From positions 195,011-259,010 of the forward strand of contig PTFA01000306.1 of NCBI GenBank assembly GCA_003342895.1: 64,000 bases of DNA, written 5' to 3'. The first letter of the stretch is position 1. Every line of letters begins with the position of its first letter. The notes beneath the pieces were generated by a model. It saw nothing but the letters and a program-made list of their open reading frames with translations, searched no databases and was not told the origin of the DNA. Origin of the DNA: Casuarius casuarius. Lineage: Eukaryota > Chordata > Aves > Casuariiformes > Casuariidae. The position numbers were made by a program, and so were the translations under genes. Positions 1 through 13,800 of the stretch are shown piece after piece.

Positions 1-2326
1 TACGTAAATAATGCCGGCAAACCAAGCATTACAAGGCTGTCTCTCCCCCACTGCCTGATGGATAATTTTGGAAATGGTACCATTAACATTGCTGAACAAT
101 CTGTCATTTACGTGTCCTCCTCTTAAACCTCAGATTATACAGATGAAAGAACAAATAAGAATAATGTGGTAGATCATACCAGCATGCTGCAAGTCCTCAG
201 AATGCAGTGTGAGGTTATATTTATGCATGATGAAGCAAACGGAGCTCACTTCCCTTACATGCAGGAAAAAGAAGAAATGATGGACAGATCCTGATTTTTT
301 TCCTGGTCCATGACCACTATTACCATTCCGTAAGGGCAAACTACTCTGGAGTTGTAAATTGGGACTCATGTTTCTCCTGTCCATTTACATAATCCTAATC
401 CATCTGTCATGACCATCAATAGAAGAAGAAAATCTTTTCCTGGTAGCATAACTAGCTCAGCGAAGAAGTGTCTCTTTCTAAAACAAGAACACAGATTTCT
501 AGGACACCAGATGTATATTTGAAAAAGCCAGCCTAGATCCTATGGATTTGTAATGGTCCATCCAAGATCAGAATCTAACCTATATTTTCATGAACTCTTC
601 GCTTCTGATTTAGCTAGCAAAGATTTTAGTACAGCAAAAGCTAAGCTGAATGCTATTCACCTGAACTAAGGAGTTTACCATTCCCTTCTCAACCCATTGC
701 AAAGCTGTGACAGAACTTCACAGTGTGAATTGGCTGTCTATTTTCTAAAATGTTATCCTGCTTTTTAGAAGAGGTGTCAGATTTACAAACCAGGGTTTAA
801 AGCACAGTCAGAGGTTCCTCACGAGTTTCTCAAGCAGACAGCAGAACAGAACATTCGACTGAAATCAGATCAGGGACTTGAGGGCAGATACAGAAGATTC
901 AGATAATTACCACCTCAGAAGGGAAATCAGTACAGACAGGAGCCATAGTGCCCTCCAATAGACTCCCAATCTAGACAGTCCAGGCTCTCAGCATGCAGTT
1001 TCCCTCCTGCTCCAGCGGATAAATCTAAATATAACTTGCTAATCTTTTGTTTGCAGAAGGACCAGAAAGTGCATCTCCACCCTGTTACACCATGCAGTTT
1101 CTAGTGCAAACAGGAAACATTTTCATAGGATTTTACCATTTCTATTTATTTATTTCCACAAATGAAAATGTTTTGACTACAGATACAAGGATTCATCATC
1201 TTGATGTTGCATATCATATAACCAAATGAATATGTCTACAAATGTGATCTCAAAATCACACAATAGTCTCACTGAGCAGATTATTCTGTTCCTTCATACT
1301 TTAAGTATTCTCACCTCGAAAGGCACCCAAGATGGACACAGAATATTGTTTACTACAGACATGTCTGAATATCAAGCTTTCTGTTAGAACAGTTATAGCA
1401 TAGTTTCTTGGATTTATGCCACCTGGCAACAGAATAAACATGTTTGTTATGTGGTAGTTTGTTAGTTGGCAGGAGAAAGGATGAGTTTCAGAACACATTC
1501 CTGGTCTTTTCCTGGACATAACAAATGCGGCCACACCAAATGTCCATCTAACTCTGTATTCTGTGGCAACTGGTGTACATTTAGAGAAGAGTGTATACAA
1601 GAAAGGATACATCTATGCTGTAAATATTTATTCCCCAATATGCTGTTTTAGCATCCAGCAATTTGCTTTAGGGATTTTCTAAGCCAAAAGTCATACCACT
1701 GTATTTAATAATGCTTCATGGTTTTTTCTTCTTTGAATTTGTCTGTCATTTTTTAACTGTTGCTATATTTTAGCTTAGCTTCACATCTGTAAGTGAAGTT
1801 ATCCCATTTTCTTTGGTTTGAACTTGATTTTGATGCTTCTTACTTCATGTTTTAGAAGGCAGCAATCCTTCTCTTTTCACCTTTCCTTTACCTTCACGCT
1901 ATATAAACTAAACTCAAAGGATGAAAACACACGCTATGTAATACAGAGCCTTGAAAATTCATCCATAAAATATTGCTCAGGGTCACATTGATGCAATCCA
2001 AATGAATAGATTGATTTAACTTGATTCTACAACGTATTTTAACACAGTTTGGTCCCTCATTCGGAGAACTTCACAGCAACTTCATATCTTTTTGTCTCCT
2101 GCCAAGGATCATATTTTCCTGTCCATACTGGCTCAGAGAAACTTGGCAGCAGAAGAATGTGGGAAGTAGTGAGTTATTACATTTTTCAGGAAATTTAGCA
2201 GAATTTGAACACTTTCTATTCTGTCAAACTTCATCATTAAAATAGCAAAAATAAACTGAACCTGCAAGGAAAGAAGTGTGTTAGGGGTAAATCTTTAAAG
2301 CTGAAAGTAACTTAAAAACCACTAGA

Positions 2327-2347
2327 TCTCTCTATCTCTCTCTCTCA
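2327..2347. repeat. (TC)n simple repeat
   Basis: Short TC-rich tract with one TCTA interruption. Confidence 0.85.
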
Positions 2348-2642
2348 CACAGACTCACAGTTAACTACTTAAATAACCCAGAATTACTCAACATAGTTTC
2401 ATTCATGTTTGATAGGCTAATTATAAAACCAACAATAATAATAAAAGCAATGAGGAAAAATGAAATGCCTATTCATGAAGCAAGTACAGATTCTATTTTA
2501 AGGGAAAGCAAATTAAAGTAAAACACAACAGCATCTCCTGAGCAAATCCAGCTAGTGAAGCAAACACTTAACTCAAAGTTGACCTTGGAGTACCAAATTA
2601 TCTTTCAGATTTAAGATCTCTTATGAATAAAATAGGTTTTCC

Positions 2643-2662
2643 AAAAAAAAAAAAAAAAAAAA
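2643..2662 (+). repeat. Poly-A run, 20 bases
   Basis: Uninterrupted A run. An AATAAA hexamer ends 11 bases upstream (2626-2631), so it could mark the end of an inserted polyadenylated copy, but the upstream sequence is not recognised. Confidence 0.9.
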
Positions 2663-5585
2663 GGATTGAAAAAGCCAGTATCATTTTAACAATTTGATAA
2701 GGCAAATCTGGTTAAACTTGAAGAATGGATCTACAGTAGGAGATTTGTATGGCCTGAAATAGTTGAAGTTAGCTTTTTCTTTTTCTATCCATTCACATGA
2801 TTACTATAAAATTACTTCCAGCTCTGTGCACTAGTGCCTGTAAAATCTTGTGAAAAAATCTTTTCATGTTGATCCTTATCATTCATACCTTTTGCAAAAA
2901 AGGATGAATCACAATGTTGAGATTTAATTAAAAAGCACTCTTAGCATCTCACCTTGACAAAAGAGAACGTGTTCCCTTATCAATTGCTGCTTTTTCCTAC
3001 TGGGTGCCTTTTCAGAAGTTGCATCTATTTTCAAAGAAAATATATTCATGTAAAATTTAATATATAAGGTCAAATACCCCTATCTATTGACAGGAAACCT
3101 TTTGGGACCAGCAGGTAACAAGATCAAAGTTTACATTAAATTCAGCTGGAGGGCTACATTGGGTTAGTTTATGGTTATCTACGACAACTGTGTGACTAGG
3201 GTTGAGATTGCTCAAGACTTCTAACATAGCTTCTAAAAAGCAGCATGACATGGGAGGCTGTTAAATCCCAAATACGGTGGCTTTCTGTAGGGCACTGTCT
3301 TACAGCAGTGCAGTGCCCTAAATGATTGTGATGTTACCTTTCAAATTTAATACTTAGTGCCAAACTTCAGCTTTAATTCAGATGGTAAAAGAAGATGTAC
3401 TATCTCTCTGCCAATCTCAGCTATGAAGATATTTCAATTTCAAGTGTCTGGCAGCCTTTTGTGAAGGTATAACACCTCTCAGCCTAATCAGACAAACCAC
3501 CTGTCAGTATTTCTGCAATCAATATGCAGATTGTCTAAAATGGCCCATGTAGTTAAGGAGTAAGCAGATCTAGAAGCAGAGGAGCTCAGATGCTCCTATG
3601 GCCACTCTGTTAAGAATGATATAACAACAGCTAGTAAGTCTGTTGTGCCAGACATGACAAAATGAATGATCTGTTAAGCAGGTATCATTAGGACAATATG
3701 TATTTAGGATATTTTATATTGATATGATTTTCTAATGTGATGACTTTATGATTCACTGGAAAAATCCAGTTACCTCTATCCAGAGGGCTGTAGGAAGAAT
3801 TATTTTTAGTGAACCTCTGTTAATTTACCAGTGTCTGATCAAGACTGATAAAGCTGTTGTGACTAATTCATGCCTCAAATCATATTCTGCACAGGAATGC
3901 TATAACCCAACTTTCAAACATGTTTGCTTTGATTTGGGAGGAGGAAAGAAAGCAAGAGATGAATTGAAAAGCTAAAGTAATTGAGCCTTTTTTCACCGAG
4001 TATAAAGCATAAGTGGCTGTGCTCACTTTCTTTTGTCCCAGACAATCTCATTAAATCTGGGGAGCTGAGTTCTGGAAAGTTGGAAAGATTTCATTGAAAA
4101 GGTTAAGAGCAATTGGAGATGATGGGATTTACACCTCTTTGGAAATGCTTTTTGAAAACCCATTAAATTTGTGTAAGGTTGTCTGTCCAAGCTGAACTGG
4201 GCACTTCTTTTATCCTTGTACTTAATCTTTCAAATACTAGCTGAGTGGCTATGATTAAAGAGACAAAACACTACTTTGAACCCTTTATTTCTCACTTGAC
4301 TATGGGAAACATAGATTGTCCATAGTGTCCAAATTATAATTCTATTTCTCTATTTCCTGAAATTTTCAAATAATTACGATTTTATGGGAGTGGGTTTTTT
4401 TTCCTAGTTTCTCTTCTATTACTTTCCTTTCTAGTAACTTGGTGCATGCTGAGAGATATTGTTAGTCTATCAATCTGAATCTGTATCTCTTTCAAACAGA
4501 AGTATACTTTCACATTCAAAGACTGAAAGGGGAGGTTACACAAAGGCACGTTTAATTTGGCAGGCCTAGCCACTGCCCTTTCTTTGGAAATGAGGTAGGT
4601 GAAGCACTAGGAGTCATCATCAAAAGCACAGGCACAAGGCAAGCCTTAAGCAGAAGGTAACTAGGCTTAAGGCAATTTCCCTAGTGGCTGAAATCGCAAA
4701 TGCAGGGCCACAGCATTGATTTGTGGTGCTGTACGCCTGCATGCAATGCAGAAAAATGCAGAAGGAGAAGAAAAAAGAACAAAAGAACCTAAATACAGAG
4801 GAAGAAGTCTGAGCAATAAGACCACAGAAAGGAAAGAAAAGAGCTAGAGCATGAAGTTTAGGGTAAAGTGCTATTTAAAAGAGACTTAGACATTTAAATG
4901 AAAACTGTTTTTACTTTTTTTATGATTTTGTTCCTTTTTATTCATATGTTTTATCCTGTGAAAATGAACAAGATTTTAAACAAAGCCTTGGAGAGCATCA
5001 GTTTCTTCCTCCAACATAAATAGTCTAATTCCACAAATTTTAACTATAATTTTTTACCACTGTCATCATAATATTTGTTATCAGTACACATTTTACACAA
5101 AAGTTCCATTTCAGGAATTTTTAAAGGCTTGTTAATAAATGTAAGGGAATTTTGATATGGAATTCACCAAATATTTGATTGTCACAAATTCAAGCAGATA
5201 AATGAATGTATTCTGTCCTAATTCTACCACGCTTTTGGCATTTATTAATACACTTTATACTTTAATTTAGATTTTGTTTAAAGTTTTACTTGTGTTGTGC
5301 AAGTGCCAGATTCAGGGCTCCTAGTCTTTTATGACTATATAAAAGATACAGCTTGTCTCGATAAAGGGGAAGAAAGCCACTAGGGAAGGAAAAGCATGAA
5401 CTGCACAATCAGTACATTTAAAATGACAGACCCTTGTCTTTGCTAAACATCACCACAGTCTCAGCTTCTATCAATGGAAATTTCTTTTTTGTTCCTTTTT
5501 TAAAAGCCAGTTATTTTCTTGGTTGTTTCGTATCTGCCCAGCGAAGAACACTGAAGATCTGAAACATGATATTAGTAATCTGTCA

Positions 5586-5700
5586 GGGTGCAGCAGCGGT
5601 TTCTCGCAGCCAGGGCTGGTGTCGAGGGCTCTTGGTGGAGCAGGGCTGGGGCTGGGGGAGGCCACTGGTTAGAGGGCTGGTGGTGCCCACAGGGCCGGAC
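5586..5700. other. Isolated GC-rich patch
   Basis: About 110 bases rich in GGGCTGG/GGGCTGGGGCTGG, with a few CpGs, inside AT-rich DNA. The minus strand is open for 64 codons (5471-5665) with a Ser-Pro-Ala-rich start. No splice context or family is recognised. It may be a piece of an old repeat or a small GC island. Confidence 0.5.
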
Positions 5701-6331
5701 ACAATCAAAGCTAAAATTCCTATAAAGTTTTTTAAATAAAACATCATCTAGTGTTTATCTCTTTCTGTACAGTATTTATATAAACATCTGTACTTCAAAT
5801 AAACCTGTCCAACTGCTACCGTTTCTTTGCCCAGGAGGACCTGAGTCAGCCTCCTCATGGCTGGAGGTAACCTAGATTCGCAAGTCTGTGAAGGTGCAGT
5901 AGTCAGAGCAGTCTCAAACCTTTTAGGAGGTGAGGAAAGACATCCTGTGCCAAATATTGTGCAAGTGATGATAGTAATTCAACTTGAATTTCAAATGGTT
6001 CAGTTACCAAAGGTGGCTTCAAGGCACTCAGCACAGGCTAAACTGCTTCAACATAGCTGGTAAAAGAGCTTAGCTGCTCTGTGGACTGCCTCAAATGTGT
6101 TTCTTGTAATCTCTTCAAACAAGTGCCAGGAATAAATCAAGAAAAATAAGATCATGCAACTAAGAAACAATTAACACTGATGAGTATTAATACTGTCGAC
6201 TCGGTTGATTTAGTGGAGAAAAAAACTAATGAACAAAGTGAGTGAGTAAAATGTAAAACTGCTCACTTAAAAAATTGTGCATCCCCACTCTGCTTACTAA
6301 AGCAATGGGTTACAAGGCCTCAGCACATTTA

Positions 6332-6332
6332 N
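6332..6332. other. Undetermined base (N)
   Basis: Single N in otherwise unique sequence; two more single Ns (27815 and 39292) lie inside poly-A runs. They are assembly or base-call ambiguities, not biology. Confidence 0.98.
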
Positions 6333-6902
6333 GCCACATAACATAGTATAAGCACAGAATTATTCTAACATAGCTATATGGTTCAAGCAGTGTACTAATA
6401 TTTGTGGACGGCCTTATTCAGTGTCTACCTCTCAGAGCTACCACAAGGATACCTGCACTGCCCAGTGACTCAGTCACCCTAACTACATGTAAATCATTAA
6501 TAGTTAAGTATATTATAACATAAGATCATCTTTCATTTAAGTACACAACATGTATTGTGAAATTTGCACTACAGATAATGCTGTTCACCTTTGTTTCATG
6601 TCACCGGATATATACTGATCACGTCTATCATGTCACTGTTATTCCCTCATCAGATCACAGCAATGTTACACTGACTCAAGCTTGTGTCAGCAAACTCTTG
6701 AAAGCTGCATGGAATACCATAGGGGGGAAATTAAAATAAAGGTTAATGTCATTTTTTATGGTTGACTAGTTCTCTGAAAAGACCAAAGGGAAGGCAGCCT
6801 CTGAAGCCTGATATATTTATTAGTCTGAGGACCATCAAAGAGTACCAAATACATCTGTCAAACATGGCTTATCATCTTGTGAGGAGGAATTACAAGTAGC
6901 TG

Positions 6903-6922
6903 TAGCAGCAGTAGCAGCAGCA
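6903..6922. repeat. Short (AGC)n/(AGT) trinucleotide tract
   Basis: AGC and AGT triplets in a row (TAGCAGCAGTAGCAGCAGCA). No long open frame runs through it, so it is not evidence of a polyglutamine exon. Confidence 0.8.
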
Positions 6923-7110
6923 AAATCAGCAATACTGCTCTCAAGCTAGCACTGATGAAATAAAGATGGTAGCAGAAAACTACACACAGGAGCAAGTAAA
7001 ACATATAAAATTGAGCAATAGCATAATTGCCAAGCTCAGGACAAACCTTCAGAGGTTTTTTTCCTCTAAAAAATGCATTACAGAATAAGTAAAATACACT
7101 TTCAGTATAC

Positions 7111-7112
<2 letters not shown>

Positions 7113-7147
<35 letters not shown>
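7113..7147. repeat. (TG)n microsatellite
   Basis: Uninterrupted TG dinucleotides for about 35 bases. Likely polymorphic. Confidence 0.97.
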
Positions 7148-7150
<3 letters not shown>

Positions 7151-7769
7151 TTAGTATAGCAAAAACAATTCTGTGGTTGTATCACACATATCGTAGAGGT
7201 TCTTTATAATTCAGCAGTGAATGAATTTACCACAGTGAAAAGTTTGGATTGATAGCTATACAAATTCAGCAATACCATATTTAACCAGAAAGAAGGTAGA
7301 GCAGGAAAAAAACATTTGCATAATATTGGCCAGTAATTTTCATCCTTCAAGTGGAAGGGTTACTCTCCTTGTTGTGGGGTGAATTCAGTTTCCATCACCT
7401 GTTTGATCCTTGGCTTCTCCACAACAAGTCAAATGAAGTGACAGTTAGAGATCACAGAATTGCTCGGGTTGTTGGGATTTTCTTTTACATGTGGGGGAAA
7501 CATGCTCTAATTTTACTACGTAACTAGACTGACTAGCAGATTGAGTCAATAATTACACCGTGATGTCAGGGTACCAATTCCTTATGCCCCAAACACTACA
7601 TTAAAGACACCTTCCGGCCTGAACAGCCTACAATGTCAAACAAGCAGAGACTGGGAGAAGAAAGGACTACCATGAAAAAAATGAGAATAAATGATTAAAT
7701 AACTCACCAAAGGTCAATGAGCCAGAGCAACAAAGTGCATCCAGATCTCCTGGGTAGTAGGTCCACAAC

Positions 7770-7895
7770 CAGGCAGCGTGTCACAAAAATCAATAGAGAT
7801 TGTGACTGCTGCTGTATGATGACATGGACTAGATTTGAACCAACAGTCCTGGAGTGCGAAGGGGGTCCTGCTCTATTATCAGCGTTCTGCAAACT
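7770..7895 (-). mobile_element. tRNA-like SINE remnant
   Basis: Minus-strand sequence near 7842-7829 reads GGTTCAAATCTAGT, a B-box-like polymerase III motif. Some 30-40 bases upstream, a TAGAGCAGGACCCCC stretch near 7861-7875 could be an A box. The arrangement resembles the tRNA-derived head of an old SINE. Both strands happen to be open for about 62 codons here (7704-7905); this is read as coincidence, because neither translation looks like a known protein. The family is not identified. Confidence 0.42.
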
Positions 7896-9339
7896 GCATC
7901 AATAAAATAAAAAAGTAATTAGCATAAATTCTGCCAATATGAGATTGCTGCGCATGTAAAAAAAAAAACAACAAAAGTAGTCTTGTGCAATAATTTTACT
8001 GATTTGTGTGTTTATATATACATTCTATTGGTTGATGCATAAAGTTTATTGATTTTTTTGTGCTTTGGATATTTGCCTCTGTAATAAATTGGTGTTTTAT
8101 GAATTGAGCTGATGTATGCAAAATATATTAGTTGGCATATGGATCAATACTCAGAAAAATATATTCTCTGTGGATACACGGGCCATACTATTTTGATGTT
8201 TAGTAAACTGGATTAGAGTATACGTGTACTTGGTTGTAAAATAATTTCATTTACTAGCTGTGTTTCTAAACACAGGTATAACTGTTACTAAACTTGTGAT
8301 GCTGATGACCTGTAAAATTCTTTGATGTATATAGCATTATGAATGATGTTTATTTGAAACCATAAAAATAACTACAGAGTAACTATGTAGGTGGATTGAC
8401 TCTGTTTATCTGACAGATTGCATCTACAGAAGCATGTATCAAATTTTTTACCTCCTTCCACTCAGATATGGGCTAAGTTGAATGAGATGAACACCCCTTA
8501 AATACATTTTCTAGTGGCATAGGCCATCTATTATTTGTTGTCTTCCACATACTCTGCACACCTCTAATACATTGGAACTAGTTAAAGATATTCTCATGAC
8601 TTATTTCCTCTGTGATTTCCTAAAAATAATAATAAAAAACTTCATGGGGATTTCTGCACCAGTTTCAAAAATGTACAGAATTTCCAACCAAAGGTAATGA
8701 CAGAAGAGAATCAATCAGAGTGATCACTTACCTGGGAAAGGAAAGACAAAGTTTCTATTTCTTGTTCTGTTTCTTTCAGACTGATCGGTCCAACCTCAGT
8801 CTTTCACATCTCACCCCTCCGACAATCCCTGACTATGAGGCTTTTTAAGGAAAGTGGTGGGATATTCCCTGTATATTTGCAGAAATGCAAGCCCCTGGTG
8901 CCTACATTGCCAAAGGTGCATGCAGCTGTGTTATTTGGAAATATAGATAAATATATAGTGTATTCTCTCAGGATCATTAAGAGTTATATGGCTTTTGATC
9001 ACCTCTGTAGATAGGTAGAACACAATAAAGAATAAAACATTTCTGGAAGTAAATGAATTGAGAGTCAAATTCAAGGCCTGCTGAAAAAAACAAAACTTTT
9101 TTATTAATAGCAATAGCCTTTGGCTCGTGTCTCAGGTAACTCGCTCAGGTTGTGAGGCTCCAAATCCACTTTGGATGAAGCATAGTGACACTGTGTCTAT
9201 ATGTTACCCCATATCTGTTCCTGAAACAAGTGACTTATTGGAAACACGCCAAATCCCCACTTTTAAAAATAAAACTTAGAACTGAATACTTGGAAAAATG
9301 TTCCAGCCCCAAACAGTTTTTTTCAATTTATGTACTTGT

Positions 9340-9765
9340 TTTCAGGACCCCCAGTATACCAACAGGCTCTAATTGCCATGAACAGCCTCACCTGGGACCT
9401 CCACCCACACATCCTCTGTTCATTGGCCCAAGAGCTGAATTTAAGTTCAGGCTCTTGCTATTGCCCTTTTCCCTTATCTGAGCTATGTTGCAGGTGTGTT
9501 GTGCTGTGCTGTGCCTTGCATCTTGCTGCTTTGAGACCACAAACATGTCTGGTGATCAAAGGCCTGTTGACTGAACCTGACTGTTGTCAGCAGACCTGCT
9601 CTGCTCCTCTTGTTCAGGTACTGTGGGGCTGCCTGCCTTGTGTGTGAGTCTCTGCCCCTGCCTGCTGTGCTGCCATCATTGCACCTGCTTTGCCTTCCCT
9701 TGTGGAGCAGCACACTCTTGTTGTTCCTGATACCTTTTTCTGTACCAGCAGTAAACCAAGATCTA
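9340..9765. repeat. GC-richer repeat-like block, LTR-like in composition
   Basis: This block stands out from its AT-rich surroundings by higher GC and a strong C/T bias on the plus strand. It contains a TATA-like AGCTGAATTTAAG near 9433-9445, dense CTGTGCTGTGCCTTGC-like sequence near 9504-9522, and GAGTCTCTGCCCCTGCCTGC near 9646-9665. The last motif recurs, with small changes, at 32.57 kb. I suspect a fragment of a dispersed element, perhaps a solo LTR, but no terminal repeats or target-site duplication could be defined. Overlapping ORFs of 98, 105 and 76 codons on both strands are attributed to low stop density in GC-richer sequence. Confidence 0.4.
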
Positions 9766-10699
9766 TCTAGTAATTAAAAAAAATCACCCTAGAGATAAGG
9801 TGTATATACACAAAGTCCTTGTACATGCAAGCACCATTTTGCTCTGACTTAATCTCTCTTTATATATATAAAGCTTTGTAAGACAAAGTCTATTTCTACA
9901 TAGCTCTAAACTGTACTTTAAAAATGGGCCTTTTGCACAGTGAGTATTAAATCAAAATGTACTGAAGTAACCTGAGTAGTGTTTGATGTACTTTTTAATG
10001 TAGCTATGTGGGAGTATTTCTGGTTTGGATTGTGTTTAAAAAGAACAGCAATATTTGCACTTTCTTGGGAGGATTATTGTCTTTGTAAGAGAAAATGGAA
10101 GACTAAGGAAACCAATACTTAAGCCTAATCCTAATGTACAAACTGCACTACTGAGAGAACAGGGAATATATTGTGCTGTTGCATGGTAGAGAGGAAAAAA
10201 CATGGCTGTGAATCCTTTAGTTTTATTATTAAATTTTGCTTTCCAAATGAATATCAAAGTGTGCTTAACTCACTCTAAGGCATGTTTAGTGACTGAAACA
10301 TGAACTGTGAAACTGATCAGCAGCTGAGTGCTTCAGATGAGAAACAGGCCAAGGCTTTTTGGAAAGCAAGGCCAATACTGGATCTGTCAATGGACTGGGT
10401 GTGCCTGTCATTCTTGGTTTCTTCTGGAATGATGAATAGAGGTGCTTTGACACGAGTGCAGTACCCCAGACCAAAGTTATCTGGCTAATGGGTCAGTGGC
10501 AGAAAGATGAGGTGTGAAGCTGCATTTAGAATAAAAACACTGGAGCTCAAGAACAAGATAGGGATAACAGTTTTTTAGCCAACTTAACACTTGAAGGTCA
10601 TAGGGGTCAGTTTGTCATCTATGGGAACTAGGAAGATATGGCTACATCTTGTTTGTGCTTCTTCCTTTTGTTAAATTTTGTCTAGGCACTGTCTCTCCC

Positions 10700-10800
10700 T
10701 GTTGTTTTAGGTTGTAAATCATCTAGGGCAAGGACCTAGGGAAAATGACGGTAATCTAGCCAGATGTCATCTTGCCAGCTTGTTCAGTGTCCATCACACT
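10700..10800 (-). repeat. Short dispersed module, copy 4 (opposite orientation, weak)
   Basis: TTTTAGGTTGTAAATCATCTAGGGCAAGGACC (10704-10735) corresponds to the family's TTAGATTGTAAGCTCTTTGGGGCAGGGACTGTC. After 10740 similarity is lost, apart from TTCAGTGTCCATCACACTG near 10784, which could stand for GTACAGTGCCTAGCACAATG. Two weak blocks in the right order and spacing give moderate support. Confidence 0.42.
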
Positions 10801-13800
10801 GTATATGCAAGATATGGAAAATATAATTATAACTTTCAAATCCTGGTTCTTATCTGGCTTCCTGCATGGCTGCTACTGATCTGATTTTATTTGTGGAGTT
10901 CAACAAGGCTTCACATCTGAAGTTATATGGCTAGCGAGGGACTTCTCTATTTTCAAAAGATATTAATAAGGCTAGATGCACTTGTGTAGGCAGATCAGCT
11001 TGTGCAGCTCTAAAGAGAAGTAGGAAAAAAGCAACAACAAAAGAATTGTTCCTGTAGGTCCTCATTTAGCAATGCAATTGAATAAACTTTTTTGCACCAT
11101 TGTTCTTAAGATGATGAATTTATTTAACAGGGTTAAGCACCCTGTTGAATGAAGACCACAGACAAAAGTATGAACAGTGGTCTTCTATGCTGCTGTGGAG
11201 CTATATTGAGCAATAATAAGACTCAGTCCAACTAAATATGCACTCCATTTAGAGATCTCTAGAGGAACTTAGAATGTGGCTATTATATTCTCATTAAAAA
11301 AAATCCTCAAAACAGTACATATATATTTAAGACAATTCCATAGCTGATTTGTTATCTAGTCACAAAACATCCTAAATCCCTAGAAAATTTTCAGAAGTTC
11401 AGACTGGGTCATTTTTCCTACAGATTTATCAGGAGTCTCTTCCGTTCTAGGCATGTGGGTCCTTCATCTTATGAACCATGATACAACCTCCTAAGCAAAT
11501 AGCTCTCCTACTGGCAACATGGTAAAAACAAATTCTCCATCTGATTAGAAAAAGGATGGGAAGTTATTCATGAAATAACTAATTATTCATGCAGAGATTT
11601 TCCTGAGATGAAAAAATAAACTTCCTTAGCTCAAGAAAATAAGTGTGAGCTTTCAGTTTTTGTGACACTACAGTTGTGCAGCTCATTTTAGAGGTATTCA
11701 TGCAAGAATAGATTTAAGCCAAGGTGGTCAGACCTTAAGCAGGAGTGGATGTGGATTCATCTGCTGTAGTTGTCTTTCCTAATGTATGTAGGTACATAAA
11801 TATTTTGTGGGCTATGCCTTTAATTTCCAAAGATGTAGCCACCTGCAGAAGAAGCTAGAATTTTATAAGGAAAAGCTGATTCAGGATGTAGCTTATGAGA
11901 CTGGTGATGTTTTGCCTTTTAAAAGATGAAAACACATAGTTGATCTTTGCCAATATAGCTATGCTTACCCAAGTAACAACTTAATCTTTAGTCCTGGATG
12001 TGAATATTCTGAAACTCAAAGCTTGGATTGATTTCTCAGGTGAGATTCATAATCTTCTCAGACCTACTTTGAGTGTAAGCAAACATTTGCAATGGGTTAA
12101 CTTGTCTGGGAGTTAAAAACCTCAAATTGCAAATGAGCACCTTGCATGGTGAGATATTGACTAGTCTTCTCCAGTAGTGATGTTTTCATGTAGAAATGTT
12201 CCTGCCTGCATCTCTGACTTAAGAACAGCTGCTGACCCACATTTGAGCCATTTTATATTTTAAAAAAATAATGTCATGAGGTCAACATCTCATCTGTTGT
12301 TAGGAAGTCATCATATTTCATCTTAACAAATATACTTCAAGTTCTAATGAAGAAATTGATTCATCTTCCTTTAACAGATTTATTCTTGGATAATATATCT
12401 AGTTTCTGTTAGTTTAAAAGGCAGCATCCAGGCTGAGGGAGGCTTCCAACAGTTTAATCATTGATATTTCAGTCTGCACCAAGACTTTGGCCTGCCCTGT
12501 ATCTCTAGTTAAATCTTTTCAATGTGCACATGCAAAAGTGCATAGCCTATTCATCAGAGAACAAAAATCCATATAAGTACTTGACTTATTTCAATAAGTT
12601 CTTGGACTTAAAGGGACAAGGTGTGATCAATAAGGGAAGCAACTGTTATGCTTTTCAAAGTACAAATAAACCATATCACACTGAGCTGCTCTGGGTAGAT
12701 TTTGCTTGCTCCTGTACCACAGACAACATCAGTGGCCCTGTAATTTTTTCCTCAACTTGAAGCCTGTTTACCTGGGAAAGGCCATGAAGTAAGTGGTAAA
12801 AATACTTCCCAACCATAAATGTTAGTTTATGTAGGAGAGCTGAGGGCATATACAGGCCTGATTTGAAAGGAAGAAGTGAGTGGTCAGGGAGTGGAGAGGC
12901 TGTGAAGCTTCAGGGCTGTAAGAAAATTACTTGCATAACCATATGTGAGCATTAAGGTGAGTATGCATGCCATGTAGTGCTACTGTGCACTATATATTTG
13001 CCTTCTCTCCTTTGAAATTTCTGCTTCCTCAAAGCCATTTGGTGCATTCCTTGATTCCTACCCTTCTCTTAGTGCCTAAGCCATTCTGGTCAGGAGCTCC
13101 CAGGCCAATTCCCCACATCCCATCTGTGGGCTTCAGCAAGGCAGCACACAGCTTCCTACTTGGTAGTTTTGCCAGAGTTTTAGTTATCCTAACTGAAGAA
13201 CATTATTCATAAATGTGTGTGAGTTTGGGCTTATTCATGTGTTTAGCAGTTCTCACTCATTCTTTTTTCTGTAAAAATGTTACTGCACTTAAGGAATATC
13301 ACCCCAGGAAATCTGTGTTGAGGGAAAAATGCTAGGTTGAGGTAAACAGTGGAGAAGGGAGAGTAAAGCTGCCCTTCATTTGCTAATTGCCTGGTCTATG
13401 CTCTACTATAAAACTTCCTCATTATTTTTTTGGCTTTTTTGTTTATCTGAGTGCTAGAATAGTTGCATAAACTACTCATATTGTGATCTTTAGGACATGT
13501 TTACATGTCATCTTCATTGGTTATCAGCATCCAGAAGCTAATTCTAGCATATTATGCTGTGTAGTGACAAGACATACTGTGACTATGTCTTATTATAGAA
13601 GGAAAGTTGCTTTGTCCTCTGTAATTATGGTTACAGGTGAAATGTCTGAGAGCAGAAACTCTGAGGTTTTTCCTTTTAAGGTTTGTGAAAGGCCAAACTA
13701 GATTTTTTTTTTCTCTGGATGCTTGGACCACTATGCAGTTTTTTCTCCTGGAGTTCTCTGGCTGCAAAGTCTTAAATAAGAAGTAAGGCCTTTCATTGGC

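Larger units (their letters stand above)
1..5585. other. AT-rich DNA without recognised genes
   Basis: Apart from the TC and poly-A tracts listed separately, I see only unique AT-rich sequence. ORFs here are short (at most 103 codons, minus strand 1301-1612) and their translations are not protein-like in any way I recognise. Confidence 0.6.
5701..9339. other. AT-rich DNA without recognised genes
   Basis: Outside the microsatellite and the SINE remnant listed separately, nothing is recognised. An ORF of 68 codons (5857-6063, plus) and one of 60 codons (6557-6739) are at chance length. Confidence 0.6.

Noticed and set aside
1780..1800. Donor-like GTAAGT sites across the window (for example near 1790, 14463, 26838 and 44010) with acceptor-like sites just upstream
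   Set aside because: These would define exons of roughly 10-60 bases with no coherent frame; such pairs are frequent by chance in intronic DNA.
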